Source of the DNA: Legionella taurinensis
Lineage (GTDB): Bacteria; Pseudomonadota; Gammaproteobacteria; Legionellales; Legionellaceae
Length of the DNA: 64,000 nt
Direction of reading: 5' to 3'
Assembly: GCF_900452865.1 (NCBI RefSeq)
Contig: NZ_UGOZ01000001.1
Location: 310,001 to 374,000 of the forward strand
Shown here: in pieces, positions 8,639-18,927 of the stretch
Numbering within the stretch: position 1 is the stretch's first letter
How the letters are laid out: the number at the start of each line of letters is the position of its first letter
The notes under the pieces: model-generated
What the model was told of the DNA's origin: nothing
The model's input: the letters and a program-made list of their open reading frames with translations, nothing else
The model's database searches: none
Translations under genes and position numbers: made by a program

Positions 8639-9204
8639 TGAGGCAAACGGTTGGCAATACAGGCTTTCCTACTCCAGGTCCAGACATAATGAACGTAAGT
8701 GGCTGTGGTAGTAATGGCAGTCAGAATGATTAAGGTTTGAATTAAATAATCGGTAATGGGGAAAAAAGCCAGTTCGAAAAGGCAAACAGTAACCAGTGCC
8801 AGTTGTAATGTGGTGTTGACTTTACTGAGTGCGGTAGGCTCAAAATCCAATTGACGCTGCACAAACCAGTACCAGGCCAGGACGCCCATCGAAATAGTGA
8901 AGTCCCGTAAAAAAACCAGAATAACCAACCACCAGGGCAGTTGCCCAATCAAGGCCAAGGAAATAAAGCTGGAGGCAATTAATAATTTATCCGCCAGGGG
9001 GTCAATGAATGAGCCAAAAAGGCTCTGCCAGCTGAAATGCCTCGCCAGCCAGCCGTCAAAGCCATCGGTAAATCCTGCAAGCATGAACACGTAAAAGGCT
9101 ATCGGGTAATTTTTACGATAAAGATAAACCAAAAAAGGAATAATCAATATCAGCCGTAATACGGTCAATGCATTAGGAATATGTTTTAGTATCGGGTGAG
9201 ACAC
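8635..9204 (-). CDS. CDP-alcohol phosphatidyltransferase family protein (PgsA-like)
   Basis: Integral membrane enzyme transferring a phosphatidyl group from CDP-diacylglycerol to an alcohol. Phosphatidylglycerophosphate synthesis is the likely reaction, but it is not proven by sequence. The complete CDP-alcohol signature DG-x2-AR-x8-G-x3-D-x3-D is present at about residues 50-72. There are 189 residues with about five hydrophobic segments, the usual size. The start is GTG. It is the first gene of a two-gene operon with hda. Confidence 0.85.
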   Translation of the reverse strand: MSHPILKHIPNALTVLRLILIIPFLVYLYRKNYPIAFYVFMLAGFTDGFDGWLARHFSWQSLFGSFIDPLADKLLIASSFISLALIGQLPWWLVILVFLRDFTISMGVLAWYWFVQRQLDFEPTALSKVNTTLQLALVTVCLFELAFFPITDYLIQTLIILTAITTTATYVHYVWTWSRKACIANRLPQ

Positions 9205-9239
9205 AATAATTTATTGACCTTTTGTTTTTGGCCAGCAAG

Positions 9240-9259
9240 AGCAAGGCTGCCGCCTTGCT
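9240..9259. terminator. Hairpin between the siderophore operon and the pgsA-like gene
   Basis: AGCAAGGC-TGCC-GCCTTGCT forms a perfect 8-bp stem with a 4-nt loop about 30 bp past the stop of the last siderophore-operon gene. There is no T-run, so a termination role is only likely. Confidence 0.45.
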
Positions 9260-9290
9260 GCCACGATTCTATTATTAATCGCCCTCAAGT

Positions 9291-10487
9291 TTATACAATC
9301 CTGCCGCGACTGTCACCTTGTTGCGAAGGTGATTTGTCAAGCGAAAGACCGGATCCGGTCATTAAACTGCAAATCCCAATCAAGCTCATCAGGCACATAA
9401 ATGGCACAACACGCTCAATACTGAGCAGGCTGCTGATTAAACTGAACAGCGCGGAACAGGCAAACTGACAGAACAGGGTCAATGCCAGTGCCGTGGCCAT
9501 GTGCCGCGGAAAAGGACGCACGGACGCGGCGGTGCTCGACGCGACGATAAACCCTGTGCCGAAATAATACACCATCATGGGTAAAATGAAGAGAAAAACG
9601 AGGCTGGCGTCTGTCCATGAAAAGAGAACCATCAGGAAGGCGCTGGCAGCAAAAAACCGCACCCCCAGCACCACCAGCTGGGCGCTGCTGAAATAACGGA
9701 TGAGCCAGCCGCAGGCCCCTGTTCCCAGCAGGTGCATGATGGCCATGAGTGTTTTAATGCTGCCATACTGGCTGACGCTAAACCCCCCACCCTGGATTAA
9801 AATAAACGAAGCGCTGGTATTGAATGCCGATTCACCGGCCATCATAAAAGCCGATACCAGCAGGTAACGCACGAACAGAGCGTTGTGAAAAACCAGTTTA
9901 ATTGTTTGCCGTAACGTCAACGCATCCGGCGGGGTGGTATGGGTTTCATCGATGCAGGCAGTGAAACACAGTAGTAATAATCCATACGCGGCCATGGTGA
10001 GCATTGCAGTCTGCCAGGGCCAAAACTGATGAATACGTCCGCCTATAAAAGGCAAAAAGCAGATAAACAACCCGGCTAAGGAAAATAAAAAAGCAAATTG
10101 CCGGGTGGCCTGTTGTTCATCATGGGTGTCATTCACCATCGCCCGCCCCATGAGCAGGGTGGCGCCCACAGCAATGCCCTGCACAAACCGGCATGAAAGA
10201 AAAAAAAGCGCGGAATGACTGAATGAGCAAAGCCAATTACTGAGGGTGTAAAGTAATAAGCCCAGGATAAAAATGGGCTTGCGGCCGTGGTGTTCAGACA
10301 GTTGGCTCCATAAAAGCATGCTGACGGCTTTACCGGCTAAAAAAAAGCTGATGGTCAATTGGGCTATCCGTGGGGTCACGTTAAAAAAAGCAGCCAGTTG
10401 CGGCAAAGCCGGGGTTATAAAATGGATGCTCATATTGCCCAGGAACCAGGTCAATAAAATCATGATCCAGGCTGATTTTCTCATCAT
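9291..10487 (-). CDS. lbtC: MFS transporter, LbtC-like (ferri-siderophore uptake)
   Basis: 398-residue, 12-helix major facilitator protein of the Bcr/CflA-like type, with an MFS loop 2-3 signature (SQLSEHHGRKP). In L. pneumophila the third gene of lbtABC encodes the inner-membrane importer of ferric legiobactin. Position and type here match, so the name is assigned from synteny. The start overlaps the stop of the preceding gene by 4 bp (ATGA). An exporter role cannot be excluded from sequence alone. Confidence 0.75.
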   Translation of the reverse strand: MMRKSAWIMILLTWFLGNMSIHFITPALPQLAAFFNVTPRIAQLTISFFLAGKAVSMLLWSQLSEHHGRKPIFILGLLLYTLSNWLCSFSHSALFFLSCRFVQGIAVGATLLMGRAMVNDTHDEQQATRQFAFLFSLAGLFICFLPFIGGRIHQFWPWQTAMLTMAAYGLLLLCFTACIDETHTTPPDALTLRQTIKLVFHNALFVRYLLVSAFMMAGESAFNTSASFILIQGGGFSVSQYGSIKTLMAIMHLLGTGACGWLIRYFSSAQLVVLGVRFFAASAFLMVLFSWTDASLVFLFILPMMVYYFGTGFIVASSTAASVRPFPRHMATALALTLFCQFACSALFSLISSLLSIERVVPFMCLMSLIGICSLMTGSGLSLDKSPSQQGDSRGRIV

Positions 10488-11680
10488 GGCACCTCAACAG
10501 CGGATTGAAGGGGGAAACGGTGCGGCAGCAGCACAGTCGAAGCAAGCAAGGCCATCATGGCATAGAGCGCCGCAACCACTAAAAACAATTGCGCGAGGGT
10601 CATAAACCCCGCCAGATACCCCCCAAGGCAAAGACCCGTTAAATTACCGAGTTTGGCTAACGAGTTGGCCACGCCCAGGGCATAGCCCTGTTGTGGGTGC
10701 CTGTCACTGATTAGGGTAAACAGGGCAGGCAAAAGTGCTGCAAGCACCACCCCCCAAAGAAGACGCAGACCAATCAGGCTGAACCGGTTAATAAACAAAC
10801 CCTGGGCCAGCAGGATGAGTGCACCCAATAAGAAAAAGCTCAATAAATAGTATTTAATCCGTTCCGGGTGGAGACGGCATTGATCAAATTGCCGCCCGCA
10901 CCAGTCCGAAACCAGAAGCATTGAGACCGCAGGGAGAGAGTAAAGCAGGCCGATGAACACGGCATCCGCGTTAAGCAAGTGGGCAATAGCCACAGAAAAG
11001 ACGGGATCGGTTAAACATTTGGCCATCTGGGTCAACAGAATCAATAAACCGATGACGCTGGTAAAAAGCCCCATGGCGCTCAACGAAGCGCCTCTTTTCA
11101 TGGGGAAATTGACGTGTTGACGGCCAGAGTCCGGTAACTGTTTCTGCATGACCAGTGCGGTCAACAGGCTGAGCAGCAAGGCGGTGCTGTAGAGGCCGCG
11201 ATAACCGCTGTAAGTCAGACACAAACCGCCAATAAGGCCTGCAACGGTGGTGGCGACGGCTTTGGCGGATTGCAGACGCGCCAATTGACGGCTCTTTCGG
11301 TGCCAATCGCAAAGGGATAAGGCATAGGTCTGCATGGCGACAATGAATCCGGCAAAGCCGCCCTGAATAATACGGACAATGAGGATCGCTGAAGCCGAAT
11401 TGGCAACAAGCATCAGACCTTGGCAGAAAACCAGGGCCCAGGCCGCCCGCATCAACATCCGTTTGTATCCCCAGCGATCGGCCAGCCGGCCCCACAACGG
11501 CCCCATGATAATGTTGGCTACCATGGGCAGTGCCAAAGCCAGGGTACTGTAAAAAACAGCGGCTTTAAGGGAACTGGATTGGCTTGCAACCAGCAGGGGA
11601 AGAAAGGGATTTGTCATTTCCATCGCAAGCAGCATAACGAACTGACTGACGAGAAGGATCCATTCTAAACGCTTGCTCAT
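10484..11680 (-). CDS. lbtB: MFS transporter, LbtB-like (siderophore export)
   Basis: 398-residue, 12-helix MFS protein with loop 2-3 signature GRLADRWGYKRM, of the drug/siderophore efflux type. In L. pneumophila LbtB exports legiobactin made by LbtA. Here it is the second of three genes coupled by ATGA overlaps on both sides. The function is inferred from gene order rather than from specificity residues. Confidence 0.78.
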   Translation of the reverse strand: MSKRLEWILLVSQFVMLLAMEMTNPFLPLLVASQSSSLKAAVFYSTLALALPMVANIIMGPLWGRLADRWGYKRMLMRAAWALVFCQGLMLVANSASAILIVRIIQGGFAGFIVAMQTYALSLCDWHRKSRQLARLQSAKAVATTVAGLIGGLCLTYSGYRGLYSTALLLSLLTALVMQKQLPDSGRQHVNFPMKRGASLSAMGLFTSVIGLLILLTQMAKCLTDPVFSVAIAHLLNADAVFIGLLYSLPAVSMLLVSDWCGRQFDQCRLHPERIKYYLLSFFLLGALILLAQGLFINRFSLIGLRLLWGVVLAALLPALFTLISDRHPQQGYALGVANSLAKLGNLTGLCLGGYLAGFMTLAQLFLVVAALYAMMALLASTVLLPHRFPLQSAVEVP

Positions 11681-13407
11681 GAGAATACGCTCAACGGGTT
11701 GGCGACAAAGCTAAACAAGTCATCCTGGTTTCCCTGCAGCCGCATGGATAGCAGGTTTTTATATGGCCATGGCCTGACTAACAATTTTTGATAATACCAA
11801 TCGGCAAGATCAGCTGGAACCGCGGGAGCCAGTTCAGCGAATAAACGCTTTAATTCGGCACTTGCCCGCTGCCATAATTCGCAGGCTGTAACCTGACCCT
11901 GCTGATTCAGGGCCGCGATCACATGGGCCAGATTGCTTTGCAGATTGCCATGGATGAATTTGTCGCACACCCCGTCAAGCTCAGGACTGGCTAAGGTTGA
12001 ATCGGGATGCAATCGGGGTTTGGCGACGTGGTCATAAACGGGATGGGTCGATAGGCGGATTCCTCCAAGGTCACGTACAACCACGGCTGAAGGAAGGTGA
12101 TCGTCAAAACGGATTAAGGTATTTTGCTGGTGGCTTTCCATGGCAATGCCGTAGCGCATCATCAGATGCAGTTGGCTGGCAAGCACCAGGCGGCAGTAAA
12201 CAGTAAAATACTCACGCAGAGACAGCCCGCTGGCTTCGATGATTTCAAGCAGCAACGGATAGGGTCCTGCGGGTGATTGGGTCAAAAGTGCGGCAAGTGG
12301 GATTAAGCGCTGTGTTTCATGCTGCACATAAACAACCGGGTTTTCCCGCAGGAGCAAAGCGGCTTGATTGCGTTGATGGGCGGGGATGGCGGAATGATTG
12401 ATATTGATTCCAGCGAGGTCACCGGCTAAAAAAAGCGTCCCTCGATAGTCATCCTGATCCTGCAGGAGCTTTTTAATCCAGGAGGATAAGACGGGGCCGT
12501 TGTCCACCGAAGCCGGAGAAACGGTGCGCAACGCCGAGGTGGTGTGCACCGCGGCTGCCAATTTTAAATGGCCGCTTTTGTCGCCCTGCGTCATCATGGT
12601 GCGAAAGGACATGGAAGGGCGAGTGAGTTGATGATGGGGAATTAAAAGTAATTCTTTATTATCGAGCAGTTCAGCACACAGGCTCTGAATTTTATTACGC
12701 CATTGCCAGGGATGGATGGGCAATGGGTAATAATCCTCGGGGTTCATTTGCTTAAAGCAGAGATTATCCCGCCAGCGCTGATACTCGTGTGGAAACTGGC
12801 TTTGCAGCAGGGACTGATAATCCACACGGCCATGGCTTACGTGAGCGCGATCACGCCGCAAAGCGCCCCAGTGGATGGCCACCTGGGCATTGAATTCCGG
12901 CGAATATTGCATGACTTCGCGACGGTTAAATCCCATTTTACAACGAAAATTGGGATGGTAGGGATGCCCTGTGCACCCCCATTGCTCCAATAGCCCCGTG
13001 CTCTCCTGTGCACTGCGTTGATTTAGCCAGTTCCAGAACGTTCGGCCATGAAGCTGCCTTTTTAAATCAGCCTCCCAGCGTTGGCGATAGGCTAAGGCCA
13101 GTGCCTCATTGGCGATGCTTTCATTGAGTTCCTGGCGTAAGTCCTGCCAGTGATAAAAGGCGCTGGCCGGGTGAGTCTGTTTCATTCTGTCTTTCAATAA
13201 ATCAAGCCAATCATGAACGTGATGACTTGGAGGGGCTAAACCCAGTTGTTCCATGATGGCCGCCTGTTTAAGGCGCTGCAGGCAGTCACGGTGGGCGACC
13301 GTGATGTAATGATCCACGGCGTTTTGTGGAAGACCAATGCCTACTTCAAATAACAGGAAGCGTAATTGATGACTTAAATCATGAAAATTACCATATGCAA
13401 GTGCCAT
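11677..13407 (-). CDS. lbtA: IucA/IucC-family NIS siderophore synthetase, LbtA-like
   Basis: ATP-dependent NRPS-independent siderophore synthetase that joins citrate carboxylates to an amine. In Legionella LbtA makes legiobactin, which is rhizoferrin. The 576-residue product contains IucA/IucC landmarks: HPxHPxxK-like GHPYHPNFRCKMGF (about residues 150-163), PIHPWQW, the phosphate-binding segment RPSMSFRTMM with KLAAAVHTTSALRT following, and a FhuF-like C-terminal half with EAHxQN-like MESHQQN. It is first in a three-gene operon with two MFS transporters. Its promoter at 13438-13467 is overlapped by a Fur box, so iron repression is expected. FrgA is the alternative family member, but the lbtBC neighbours favour LbtA. 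Confidence 0.88.
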   Translation of the reverse strand: MALAYGNFHDLSHQLRFLLFEVGIGLPQNAVDHYITVAHRDCLQRLKQAAIMEQLGLAPPSHHVHDWLDLLKDRMKQTHPASAFYHWQDLRQELNESIANEALALAYRQRWEADLKRQLHGRTFWNWLNQRSAQESTGLLEQWGCTGHPYHPNFRCKMGFNRREVMQYSPEFNAQVAIHWGALRRDRAHVSHGRVDYQSLLQSQFPHEYQRWRDNLCFKQMNPEDYYPLPIHPWQWRNKIQSLCAELLDNKELLLIPHHQLTRPSMSFRTMMTQGDKSGHLKLAAAVHTTSALRTVSPASVDNGPVLSSWIKKLLQDQDDYRGTLFLAGDLAGININHSAIPAHQRNQAALLLRENPVVYVQHETQRLIPLAALLTQSPAGPYPLLLEIIEASGLSLREYFTVYCRLVLASQLHLMMRYGIAMESHQQNTLIRFDDHLPSAVVVRDLGGIRLSTHPVYDHVAKPRLHPDSTLASPELDGVCDKFIHGNLQSNLAHVIAALNQQGQVTACELWQRASAELKRLFAELAPAVPADLADWYYQKLLVRPWPYKNLLSMRLQGNQDDLFSFVANPLSVFS

Positions 13408-13437
13408 AGTCTGAATTCCATCAACAAAGATGGATTA

Positions 13438-13467
13438 AATATAAATGATAATCATTCTCATTTTCAA
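13438..13467 (-). promoter_or_regulatory. Fur-controlled promoter of the siderophore operon
   Basis: On the minus strand TTGAAA (13462-13467) is separated by 18 nt from TATATT (13438-13443). The spacer is covered by a Fur box at 13441-13459 that matches 15 of 19 positions of the GATAAT-type palindrome, with an unbroken ATGATAATCATT core. Fur-Fe binding there would block polymerase. The start codon lies 34 nt downstream of the box. Confidence 0.8.
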
Positions 13468-13499
13468 GTGGGACTTAACGGACTTTCAGAATATTCTTC

Positions 13500-13621
13500 T
13501 TTCCCCAGGAGGAGGGAATTATCAGCCAGAGGGGAGGGAGAGCGTGCGCAATCGTTCAAAGGAGGACAGTGTAAGATCCTCCTTCCGGAAGAGGGATAGG
13601 AAAGCGCCCTGCGGGGCTGTC
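13500..13621. other. Purine-rich intergenic stretch with a 7-bp hairpin
   Basis: Between the Fur promoter and yhbY lies an unusual G/A-rich stretch with repeated GGAGG motifs. A perfect inverted repeat, AGGAGGA (13560-13566) and TCCTCCT (13577-13583), has a 10-nt loop. It lies downstream of yhbY (minus strand) and could aid termination, but there is no T-run. No gene is supported. Confidence 0.4.
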
Positions 13622-13888
13622 TCAATCTTCTTTTTTGCGGTAAATCACTGCCGTATTGCCAATGACCTGAATGAGTTCGGCCTGCAAGGCGTCACAGAGA
13701 TCGTGAATCATGACTTCACGATCTTCTTTTTCAGCGCCATTAATTTTTACTTTAATCAGTTCATGCGCGTTAAGGGCATGGCTGGTTTCTTCAATAACGG
13801 GAGGGGTCAATCCTTTGGCACCAATCAAGATGACTGGTTTTAAATGATGGGCTTTGGCTTTTAGAGCCTGTTTAAACGCAGTGTTCAC
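13622..13888 (-). CDS. yhbY: YhbY/CRS1 RNA-binding protein, ribosome-associated
   Basis: Single-domain CRS1-YhbY protein of 88 residues that binds pre-50S ribosomal particles in E. coli. The family's GxxG-type loop is visible (ILIGAKGLTPPV), followed by the NAHELIKVKI segment typical of YhbY. It is divergent from rlmE, the usual arrangement in gammaproteobacteria. Confidence 0.92.
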   Translation of the reverse strand: MNTAFKQALKAKAHHLKPVILIGAKGLTPPVIEETSHALNAHELIKVKINGAEKEDREVMIHDLCDALQAELIQVIGNTAVIYRKKED

Positions 13889-13991
13889 TGGGGGATCCTG
13901 AGAAAATAAATGGCGAATTATTGCACGTTTTGCTGGGAAAAGGTAGTAAATTTAAGTATGATAGCGAGAGTTTTCCAATTCATTTTTCAGT

Positions 13992-14612
13992 ATGCCACGT
14001 TCCAAAAGCAGTAAGCGATGGTTGCAAGAACATTTTGATGACGTTTATGTCAAAAAAGCGCAATCAGAAGGGTATCGAAGCCGCGCTGTCTATAAATTGA
14101 AGGAAGTGGATGTTAAAGAACATCTGCTTCGCCCGGGCATGACGGTGGTTGACCTGGGCGCCGCCCCGGGCGGCTGGACCCAATACGTCAGTCAAAAACT
14201 TGAGGGCCAGGGGCGTATTGTTGCCTTGGATATTTTGCCCATGGATGCCTTGCCTGATGTCGATTTCATTCAGGGTGATTTCCGTGAAGATGAGGTGCTG
14301 CATCAATTAACGAATTTAATCCCTGAGCGCAGTGTGGACTTGCTTTTATCAGATATGGCCCCAAATATGAGCGGTACGGCCGCTGTCGATATTCCGCGCG
14401 CAATGTACCTTGCGGAATTAGCCTTTGATTTTGCTGACAAGACCCTTAAGCCTGGCGGTTCAATGCTGATAAAAATATTTCATGGTGCGGGGTTTGATGA
14501 GTTGATTAAACAGGCCCGCACACGATTTGAAAAAGTAGTTATTCGTAAACCAATGGCCTCACGTTCTCGCTCGCGAGAAACCTATTTGCTGGCGAAGGGC
14601 TATAATTTATAG
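13992..14612 (+). CDS. rlmE: 23S rRNA 2'-O-ribose U2552 methyltransferase
   Basis: SAM-dependent RrmJ/FtsJ enzyme that methylates U2552 in the A-loop of 23S rRNA. The 206-residue length is typical. Residues of the K-D-K-E catalytic tetrad are recognisable: the Lys in SRAVYKLKE, the Asp in [12 protein letters not shown], the Lys in MLIKIFHG, and a Glu near SRSRETYL. The SAM motif is [14 protein letters not shown]. It precedes ftsH by 51 bp, a conserved stress-linked pair. Confidence 0.95.
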   Translation: MPRSKSSKRWLQEHFDDVYVKKAQSEGYRSRAVYKLKEVDVKEHLLRPGMTVVDLGAAPGGWTQYVSQKLEGQGRIVALDILPMDALPDVDFIQGDFREDEVLHQLTNLIPERSVDLLLSDMAPNMSGTAAVDIPRAMYLAELAFDFADKTLKPGGSMLIKIFHGAGFDELIKQARTRFEKVVIRKPMASRSRSRETYLLAKGYNL

Positions 14613-14663
14613 TAACTTTATCGTTCTAACGACGTAGAAATACGTACAATTGAGGTTAATACT

Positions 14664-16583
14664 TTGAACGACATGGTAAAAAATCTGATTCTGTGGCTAA
14701 TTGTTGCTATTGTACTGGTTTCAGTGTTCAGCAATTTTGGGCCACGGCACGCTGACACTCAAAAATTATCCTACAGCCAGTTCCTTAAAGAAGTGGAGCA
14801 GGGTAACGTCAATTCAGTGACCATTGAAGACAGTAAAGTCATCAAGGGCATGACTAAAAAGAACCAACGTTTCGTAACCTACATGCCGTTGCAGGATGAT
14901 GCCCTGCTGGGTGAATTATTGAAAGGCAAGGTGGATGTCAGTGGTCAGGAAAAACCACAGGAAAGTTTCCTTGTTCATGTCTTCATTAACTGGTTCCCCA
15001 TGTTTTTACTGATTGGTGTCTGGTTCTTTTTTATGCGCCAGATGCAAGGCGGCGGCGGTCGAGGAGCCATGTCGTTTGGACGTTCGCGCGCGCGCCTGCT
15101 GGGCGAAGATCAGGTTAAAGTGACGTTTGCCGATGTGGCGGGTGTGGATGAGGCCAAAGAAGAAGTGAAGGAATTGGTTGATTTCTTAAGGGATCCGACC
15201 AAGTTTCAGAATTTAGGCGGTCGTATTCCCCGCGGCGTTTTGCTGGTTGGCCCCCCGGGAACGGGTAAAACCCTGTTGGCCAAGGCTGTAGCCGGTGAAG
15301 CCAAAGTGCCTTTCTTTACCATTTCAGGTTCTGATTTTGTGGAAATGTTTGTGGGTGTTGGTGCTTCCCGTGTACGTGATATGTTTGAACAGGCGAAGAA
15401 ACACGCGCCTTGCATCATCTTTATTGACGAAATTGATGCGGTCGGTCGTCATCGCGGTGCAGGACTTGGCGGCGGACATGACGAACGGGAACAAACCTTG
15501 AACCAGTTGCTGGTGGAAATGGATGGGTTCGAGGGGAATGAAGGCGTGATTGTGGTTTCTGCCACCAACCGTCCTGATGTGCTTGATCCGGCCCTGCTTC
15601 GTCCTGGCCGTTTTGACCGGCAGGTTGTCGTTCCTTTACCCGATATCCGTGGACGCGAACAAATCCTCAAAGTGCATCTGCAAAAAGTACCCTTGGAAAA
15701 GCACGTGGAAATCCTGCCTATTGCTCGCGGTACGCCGGGATTCTCCGGTGCCGACTTAGCCAACCTGGTTAACGAGGCCGCCTTGTTTGCAGCTCGTGCC
15801 AACAAGCGCAAAGTCAGTCTGGTTGAACTGGACAAAGCCAAAGACAAAATCATGATGGGCGCTGAACGCCGCTCCATGGTGATGGATGAAAACGAGAAAA
15901 AACTGACGGCTTATCACGAGGCAGGTCATGCGATTGTCGGGTTGTCCGTGCCGGAACATGATCCGGTTTATAAAGTCACCATTATCCCTCGTGGACGTGC
16001 GTTGGGTGTGACCATGTTTCTGCCTGAGCAGGATCGCTACAGCCACAGCAAGCGGCGTCTGGAGAGTCAGTTATCCAGCCTGTTTGGCGGCCGGATTGCC
16101 GAGGAGCTCATCTTTGGGGCTGAAAGCGTGACGACTGGCGCATCGAATGACATCATGCGGGCTACAGAAATCGCTCGTAAGATGGTGACCAGTTGGGGCT
16201 TGTCTGACTTGGGTCCTTTGACCTTCGGTGAAGAAGAAGGGGAAGTTTTCCTGGGCCGCAGCGTCAGCCAGCGTAAAGAAGTGTCCGACAAAACTGCTGA
16301 GCATATTGACGAAGAAGTAAGAAAAATCATTGATAGAAACTACGAGCGTGCCAGAACTATTCTGGTTGCAGCCATGGATAGATTGCACGTCATGGCGGAG
16401 GCCTTGATTAAATATGAAACGATCGATACCCATCAAATCAGTGAAATTATGGCAGGCAAAGAGCCTACCCCTCCTGAAGACTGGGATGAAACCAAACGCA
16501 TAGAAAAAAACTCCCCTGAAACCGGTGAATCCAATAAACCCATTAATGGAAAAACGGTTGATCATCCTGCGGGAGAACATTAA
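14664..16583 (+). CDS. ftsH: ATP-dependent zinc metalloprotease FtsH
   Basis: Inner-membrane AAA+ protease that degrades misfolded membrane proteins and regulatory substrates such as LpxC. The 639-residue product has two N-terminal membrane spans (about 6-24 and 107-125) flanking a periplasmic domain. Walker A is GPPGTGKT (about 196-203), Walker B is IIFIDEID (about 252), and the zinc site is HEAGH (418-422). TTG at 14664 is chosen because TGAGG lies 8 nt upstream; ATG at 14673 is the alternative. Confidence 0.97.
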   Translation: MNDMVKNLILWLIVAIVLVSVFSNFGPRHADTQKLSYSQFLKEVEQGNVNSVTIEDSKVIKGMTKKNQRFVTYMPLQDDALLGELLKGKVDVSGQEKPQESFLVHVFINWFPMFLLIGVWFFFMRQMQGGGGRGAMSFGRSRARLLGEDQVKVTFADVAGVDEAKEEVKELVDFLRDPTKFQNLGGRIPRGVLLVGPPGTGKTLLAKAVAGEAKVPFFTISGSDFVEMFVGVGASRVRDMFEQAKKHAPCIIFIDEIDAVGRHRGAGLGGGHDEREQTLNQLLVEMDGFEGNEGVIVVSATNRPDVLDPALLRPGRFDRQVVVPLPDIRGREQILKVHLQKVPLEKHVEILPIARGTPGFSGADLANLVNEAALFAARANKRKVSLVELDKAKDKIMMGAERRSMVMDENEKKLTAYHEAGHAIVGLSVPEHDPVYKVTIIPRGRALGVTMFLPEQDRYSHSKRRLESQLSSLFGGRIAEELIFGAESVTTGASNDIMRATEIARKMVTSWGLSDLGPLTFGEEEGEVFLGRSVSQRKEVSDKTAEHIDEEVRKIIDRNYERARTILVAAMDRLHVMAEALIKYETIDTHQISEIMAGKEPTPPEDWDETKRIEKNSPETGESNKPINGKTVDHPAGEH

Positions 16584-16589
16584 CCGGAA

Positions 16590-16626
16590 GTAACCTTGAC
16601 GCGGCTTTCGCCCGCGTTAAGGTTAC
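16590..16626 (+). terminator. Strong hairpin after ftsH
   Basis: A 15-bp stem pairs 16590-16604 with 16612-16626, with one G-U pair and a 7-nt loop. No T-run follows, so it may be a Rho-linked or processing hairpin separating ftsH from folP-glmM. Confidence 0.6.
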
Positions 16627-16669
16627 CCCGCCCAATTGCCATTACCATTCCCTTTATCCTGAGAGAAAC

Positions 16670-17539
16670 GTGAATAACAGCGAGTTTTTAAATTGGCTTA
16701 CTCATTATGCCAGGACCTATTCTATCCCTGTTTCTGCCAAACCCCTCATTATGGGTGTATTGAATATCACCCCAGACTCCTTTGCCGACGGTGGGCGTTA
16801 CCTCAATCCGGACGCCGCGCTGCAACAAGCCTTAACCATGAGGGACGCCGGCGCGGATATAATTGATTTAGGCGGCGAGTCGTCGCAACCGGGTGCCCGT
16901 GCGGTGTCGATACAGGAACAATTGGATCGCGTGCTTCCCGTGATAGAAAAGATACGTCAGGAAAGCGATATTTGTTTATCGATTGATACCACCAGGGCGG
17001 AGGTTATGCGTGCGGCTGTTGCGGCAGGCGCGGATTTGATTAATGATATAAAAGCCCTTTCCGAGGAAGGAGCCCTTGCGGCCGCGGCGGAGTTAAAAGT
17101 TCCAGTGTGTTTGATGCACATGAAGGGCATACCGGAAACGATGCAGGAAAATCCCTACTATAGTAAAGATGTAGTGGATGAAATCAATGATTTCTTCATT
17201 GACCGCATTGAGCGATGCACGCAGGCGGGTATTGCTCCGCAGCACCTTATTCTTGATCCAGGATTTGGTTTCGGTAAGTCTGTTCAGCATAATTTGTGGC
17301 TTACAAAACATATTCAGCGTTTTCAGCAGCACGGATTACCCCTGTTGCTTGGTGCTTCGCGTAAAAGTACATTAGGGGCGGTATTGAATAAAGCGGTGGA
17401 GGAGCGGCTGATTGGCAGTATTGCTGTGGCAGTTTTTGCCGGATTGCAGGGAGTCGCAATCATCAGAACCCACGATGTGGATGAAACCAATCAGGCCTTG
17501 TCGATGATTGACGCCATTGTCCAGGCTGAGAATGAGTGA
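16670..17539 (+). CDS. folP: Dihydropteroate synthase
   Basis: Condenses 4-aminobenzoate with hydroxymethyl-dihydropterin diphosphate to dihydropteroate, the target of sulfonamides. The 289-residue TIM-barrel protein has the signatures [15 protein letters not shown] and [13 protein letters not shown], the LINDIKAL loop, and SRKSTLG near the C-terminus. The start is GTG behind GAGAGAAA. It is followed by glmM, 10 bp downstream, the usual folP-glmM pair. Confidence 0.96.
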   Translation: MNNSEFLNWLTHYARTYSIPVSAKPLIMGVLNITPDSFADGGRYLNPDAALQQALTMRDAGADIIDLGGESSQPGARAVSIQEQLDRVLPVIEKIRQESDICLSIDTTRAEVMRAAVAAGADLINDIKALSEEGALAAAAELKVPVCLMHMKGIPETMQENPYYSKDVVDEINDFFIDRIERCTQAGIAPQHLILDPGFGFGKSVQHNLWLTKHIQRFQQHGLPLLLGASRKSTLGAVLNKAVEERLIGSIAVAVFAGLQGVAIIRTHDVDETNQALSMIDAIVQAENE

Positions 17540-17549
17540 GGTAATAAGG

Positions 17550-18905
17550 ATGAATCAACGTAAATACTTTGGTACAGATGGGATTCGGGGACGGGTTGGA
17601 TTGTCCATTGTCAATCCTGAGTTCATGCTGAAATTGGGGTGGGCTTTAGGCCGGGTGTTGGGTAATGAACAGCGTAAAAAGGTCATCATCGGCAAAGACA
17701 CGCGGGTTTCAGGTTACATGCTTGAATCGGCGCTGGAAGCAGGGTTGGCTGCGGCGGGTGTCGATGTAGCCCTGTTGGGACCGATGCCTACGCCTGGCAT
17801 TGCTTATCTGACGCAAACGCTAAGGGCCAATGCCGGCATTGTCATCAGTGCGTCTCATAATCTTTTTGAGGACAACGGCATTAAATTTTTTTCCTCCGAC
17901 GGCAGTAAATTTCCAGATGCCATGGAACTTGCCATCGAGGCAGAAATAGAAAAACCCTTACAGACCGCAGAAGCCCGGCATTTGGGAAAAGCACGACGCA
18001 TCAATGATGCCGCCGGCCGTTACATTGAGTTCTGCAAATCCAGCATTCCCTCCATGACGCGCTTGTCGGGAATTAAACTGGTTGTTGATTGTGCCAATGG
18101 CGCCACCTACCATATTGCACCGAATGTGTTCACTGAGCTTGGAGCCGAAGTGATTGCAATCGGGGATGAGCCGGATGGCTTTAATATCAATGCGCATTGC
18201 GGTTCCACAGCGCCCGAAATACTCCGCCAGCGTGTCATTCAATCGCGCGCTGACCTAGGCATTGCTCTGGACGGTGATGGCGATCGCTGCATCATGGTTG
18301 ATGCCGAGGGCAATGTTGTGGATGGGGATCAAATCATTTATATCATTGCTCGGGAACGGCATCAGCGCGGCATGCTGCAAGGGGGCGTGGTAGGGACACA
18401 GATGAGCAATTTCGGATTGCAGAAGGCGCTTGAAACCATGGGGATTCCGTTTTTGCGCGCCAAGGTTGGCGACCGTTATGTGCTGGAAGCATTGAAAGAA
18501 AAGGATTGGAAAATAGGCGGTGAGCCTTCAGGGCACATTGTTTGCCTGGACAAAACCACAACGGGCGATGGCATCATTGCGTCCTTGCAGGTTTTAGCCT
18601 GTATGGTTAAACAGGATAAATCGTTAAAAGAGCTCACGGAAGGCATTCAGCTGTTACCGCAAACCCTGATTAACATTAAAACCAGGGATGCCAGTGAACT
18701 GGCCAGCCACCCAAACATTACTCATCTGGTTGATGATGTCAGCCGCCAGTTGAATAACAATGGGCGCGTGCTCTTACGCGCATCAGGGACTGAGCCCTTG
18801 CTTCGGGTCATGGTAGAAGGCATCGATGAACAGGAAGTGGCGCGTCACGCGCAGTGGTTACGCGATGAAATTATATCCTTTGAAAAGACTGCGCATAAAA
18901 ATTAA
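17550..18905 (+). CDS. glmM: Phosphoglucosamine mutase
   Basis: Interconverts glucosamine-6-phosphate and glucosamine-1-phosphate for UDP-GlcNAc synthesis. The product from ATG 17550 has 451 residues and begins [14 protein letters not shown], the family's canonical start. In-frame upstream codons, including ATG 17532, overlap folP and are less likely. AAGG sits directly before the start and GAGG 8 nt upstream. The phosphoserine loop is ISASHN, the metal loop is DGDGDR, and the C-terminal [12 protein letters not shown] binds phosphate. Confidence 0.96.
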   Translation: MNQRKYFGTDGIRGRVGLSIVNPEFMLKLGWALGRVLGNEQRKKVIIGKDTRVSGYMLESALEAGLAAAGVDVALLGPMPTPGIAYLTQTLRANAGIVISASHNLFEDNGIKFFSSDGSKFPDAMELAIEAEIEKPLQTAEARHLGKARRINDAAGRYIEFCKSSIPSMTRLSGIKLVVDCANGATYHIAPNVFTELGAEVIAIGDEPDGFNINAHCGSTAPEILRQRVIQSRADLGIALDGDGDRCIMVDAEGNVVDGDQIIYIIARERHQRGMLQGGVVGTQMSNFGLQKALETMGIPFLRAKVGDRYVLEALKEKDWKIGGEPSGHIVCLDKTTTGDGIIASLQVLACMVKQDKSLKELTEGIQLLPQTLINIKTRDASELASHPNITHLVDDVSRQLNNNGRVLLRASGTEPLLRVMVEGIDEQEVARHAQWLRDEIISFEKTAHKN

Positions 18906-18907
18906 CC

Positions 18908-18927
18908 GTTGCCCTAGGCAGGGCAAC
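18908..18927. terminator. Bidirectional terminator-like hairpin between convergent genes
   Basis: GTTGCCCT-AGGC-AGGGCAAC is a perfect 8-bp stem with a 4-nt loop. It begins 3 bp after the glmM stop and covers the stop of the convergent 800-residue gene. T-richness downstream is weak. Confidence 0.55.
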
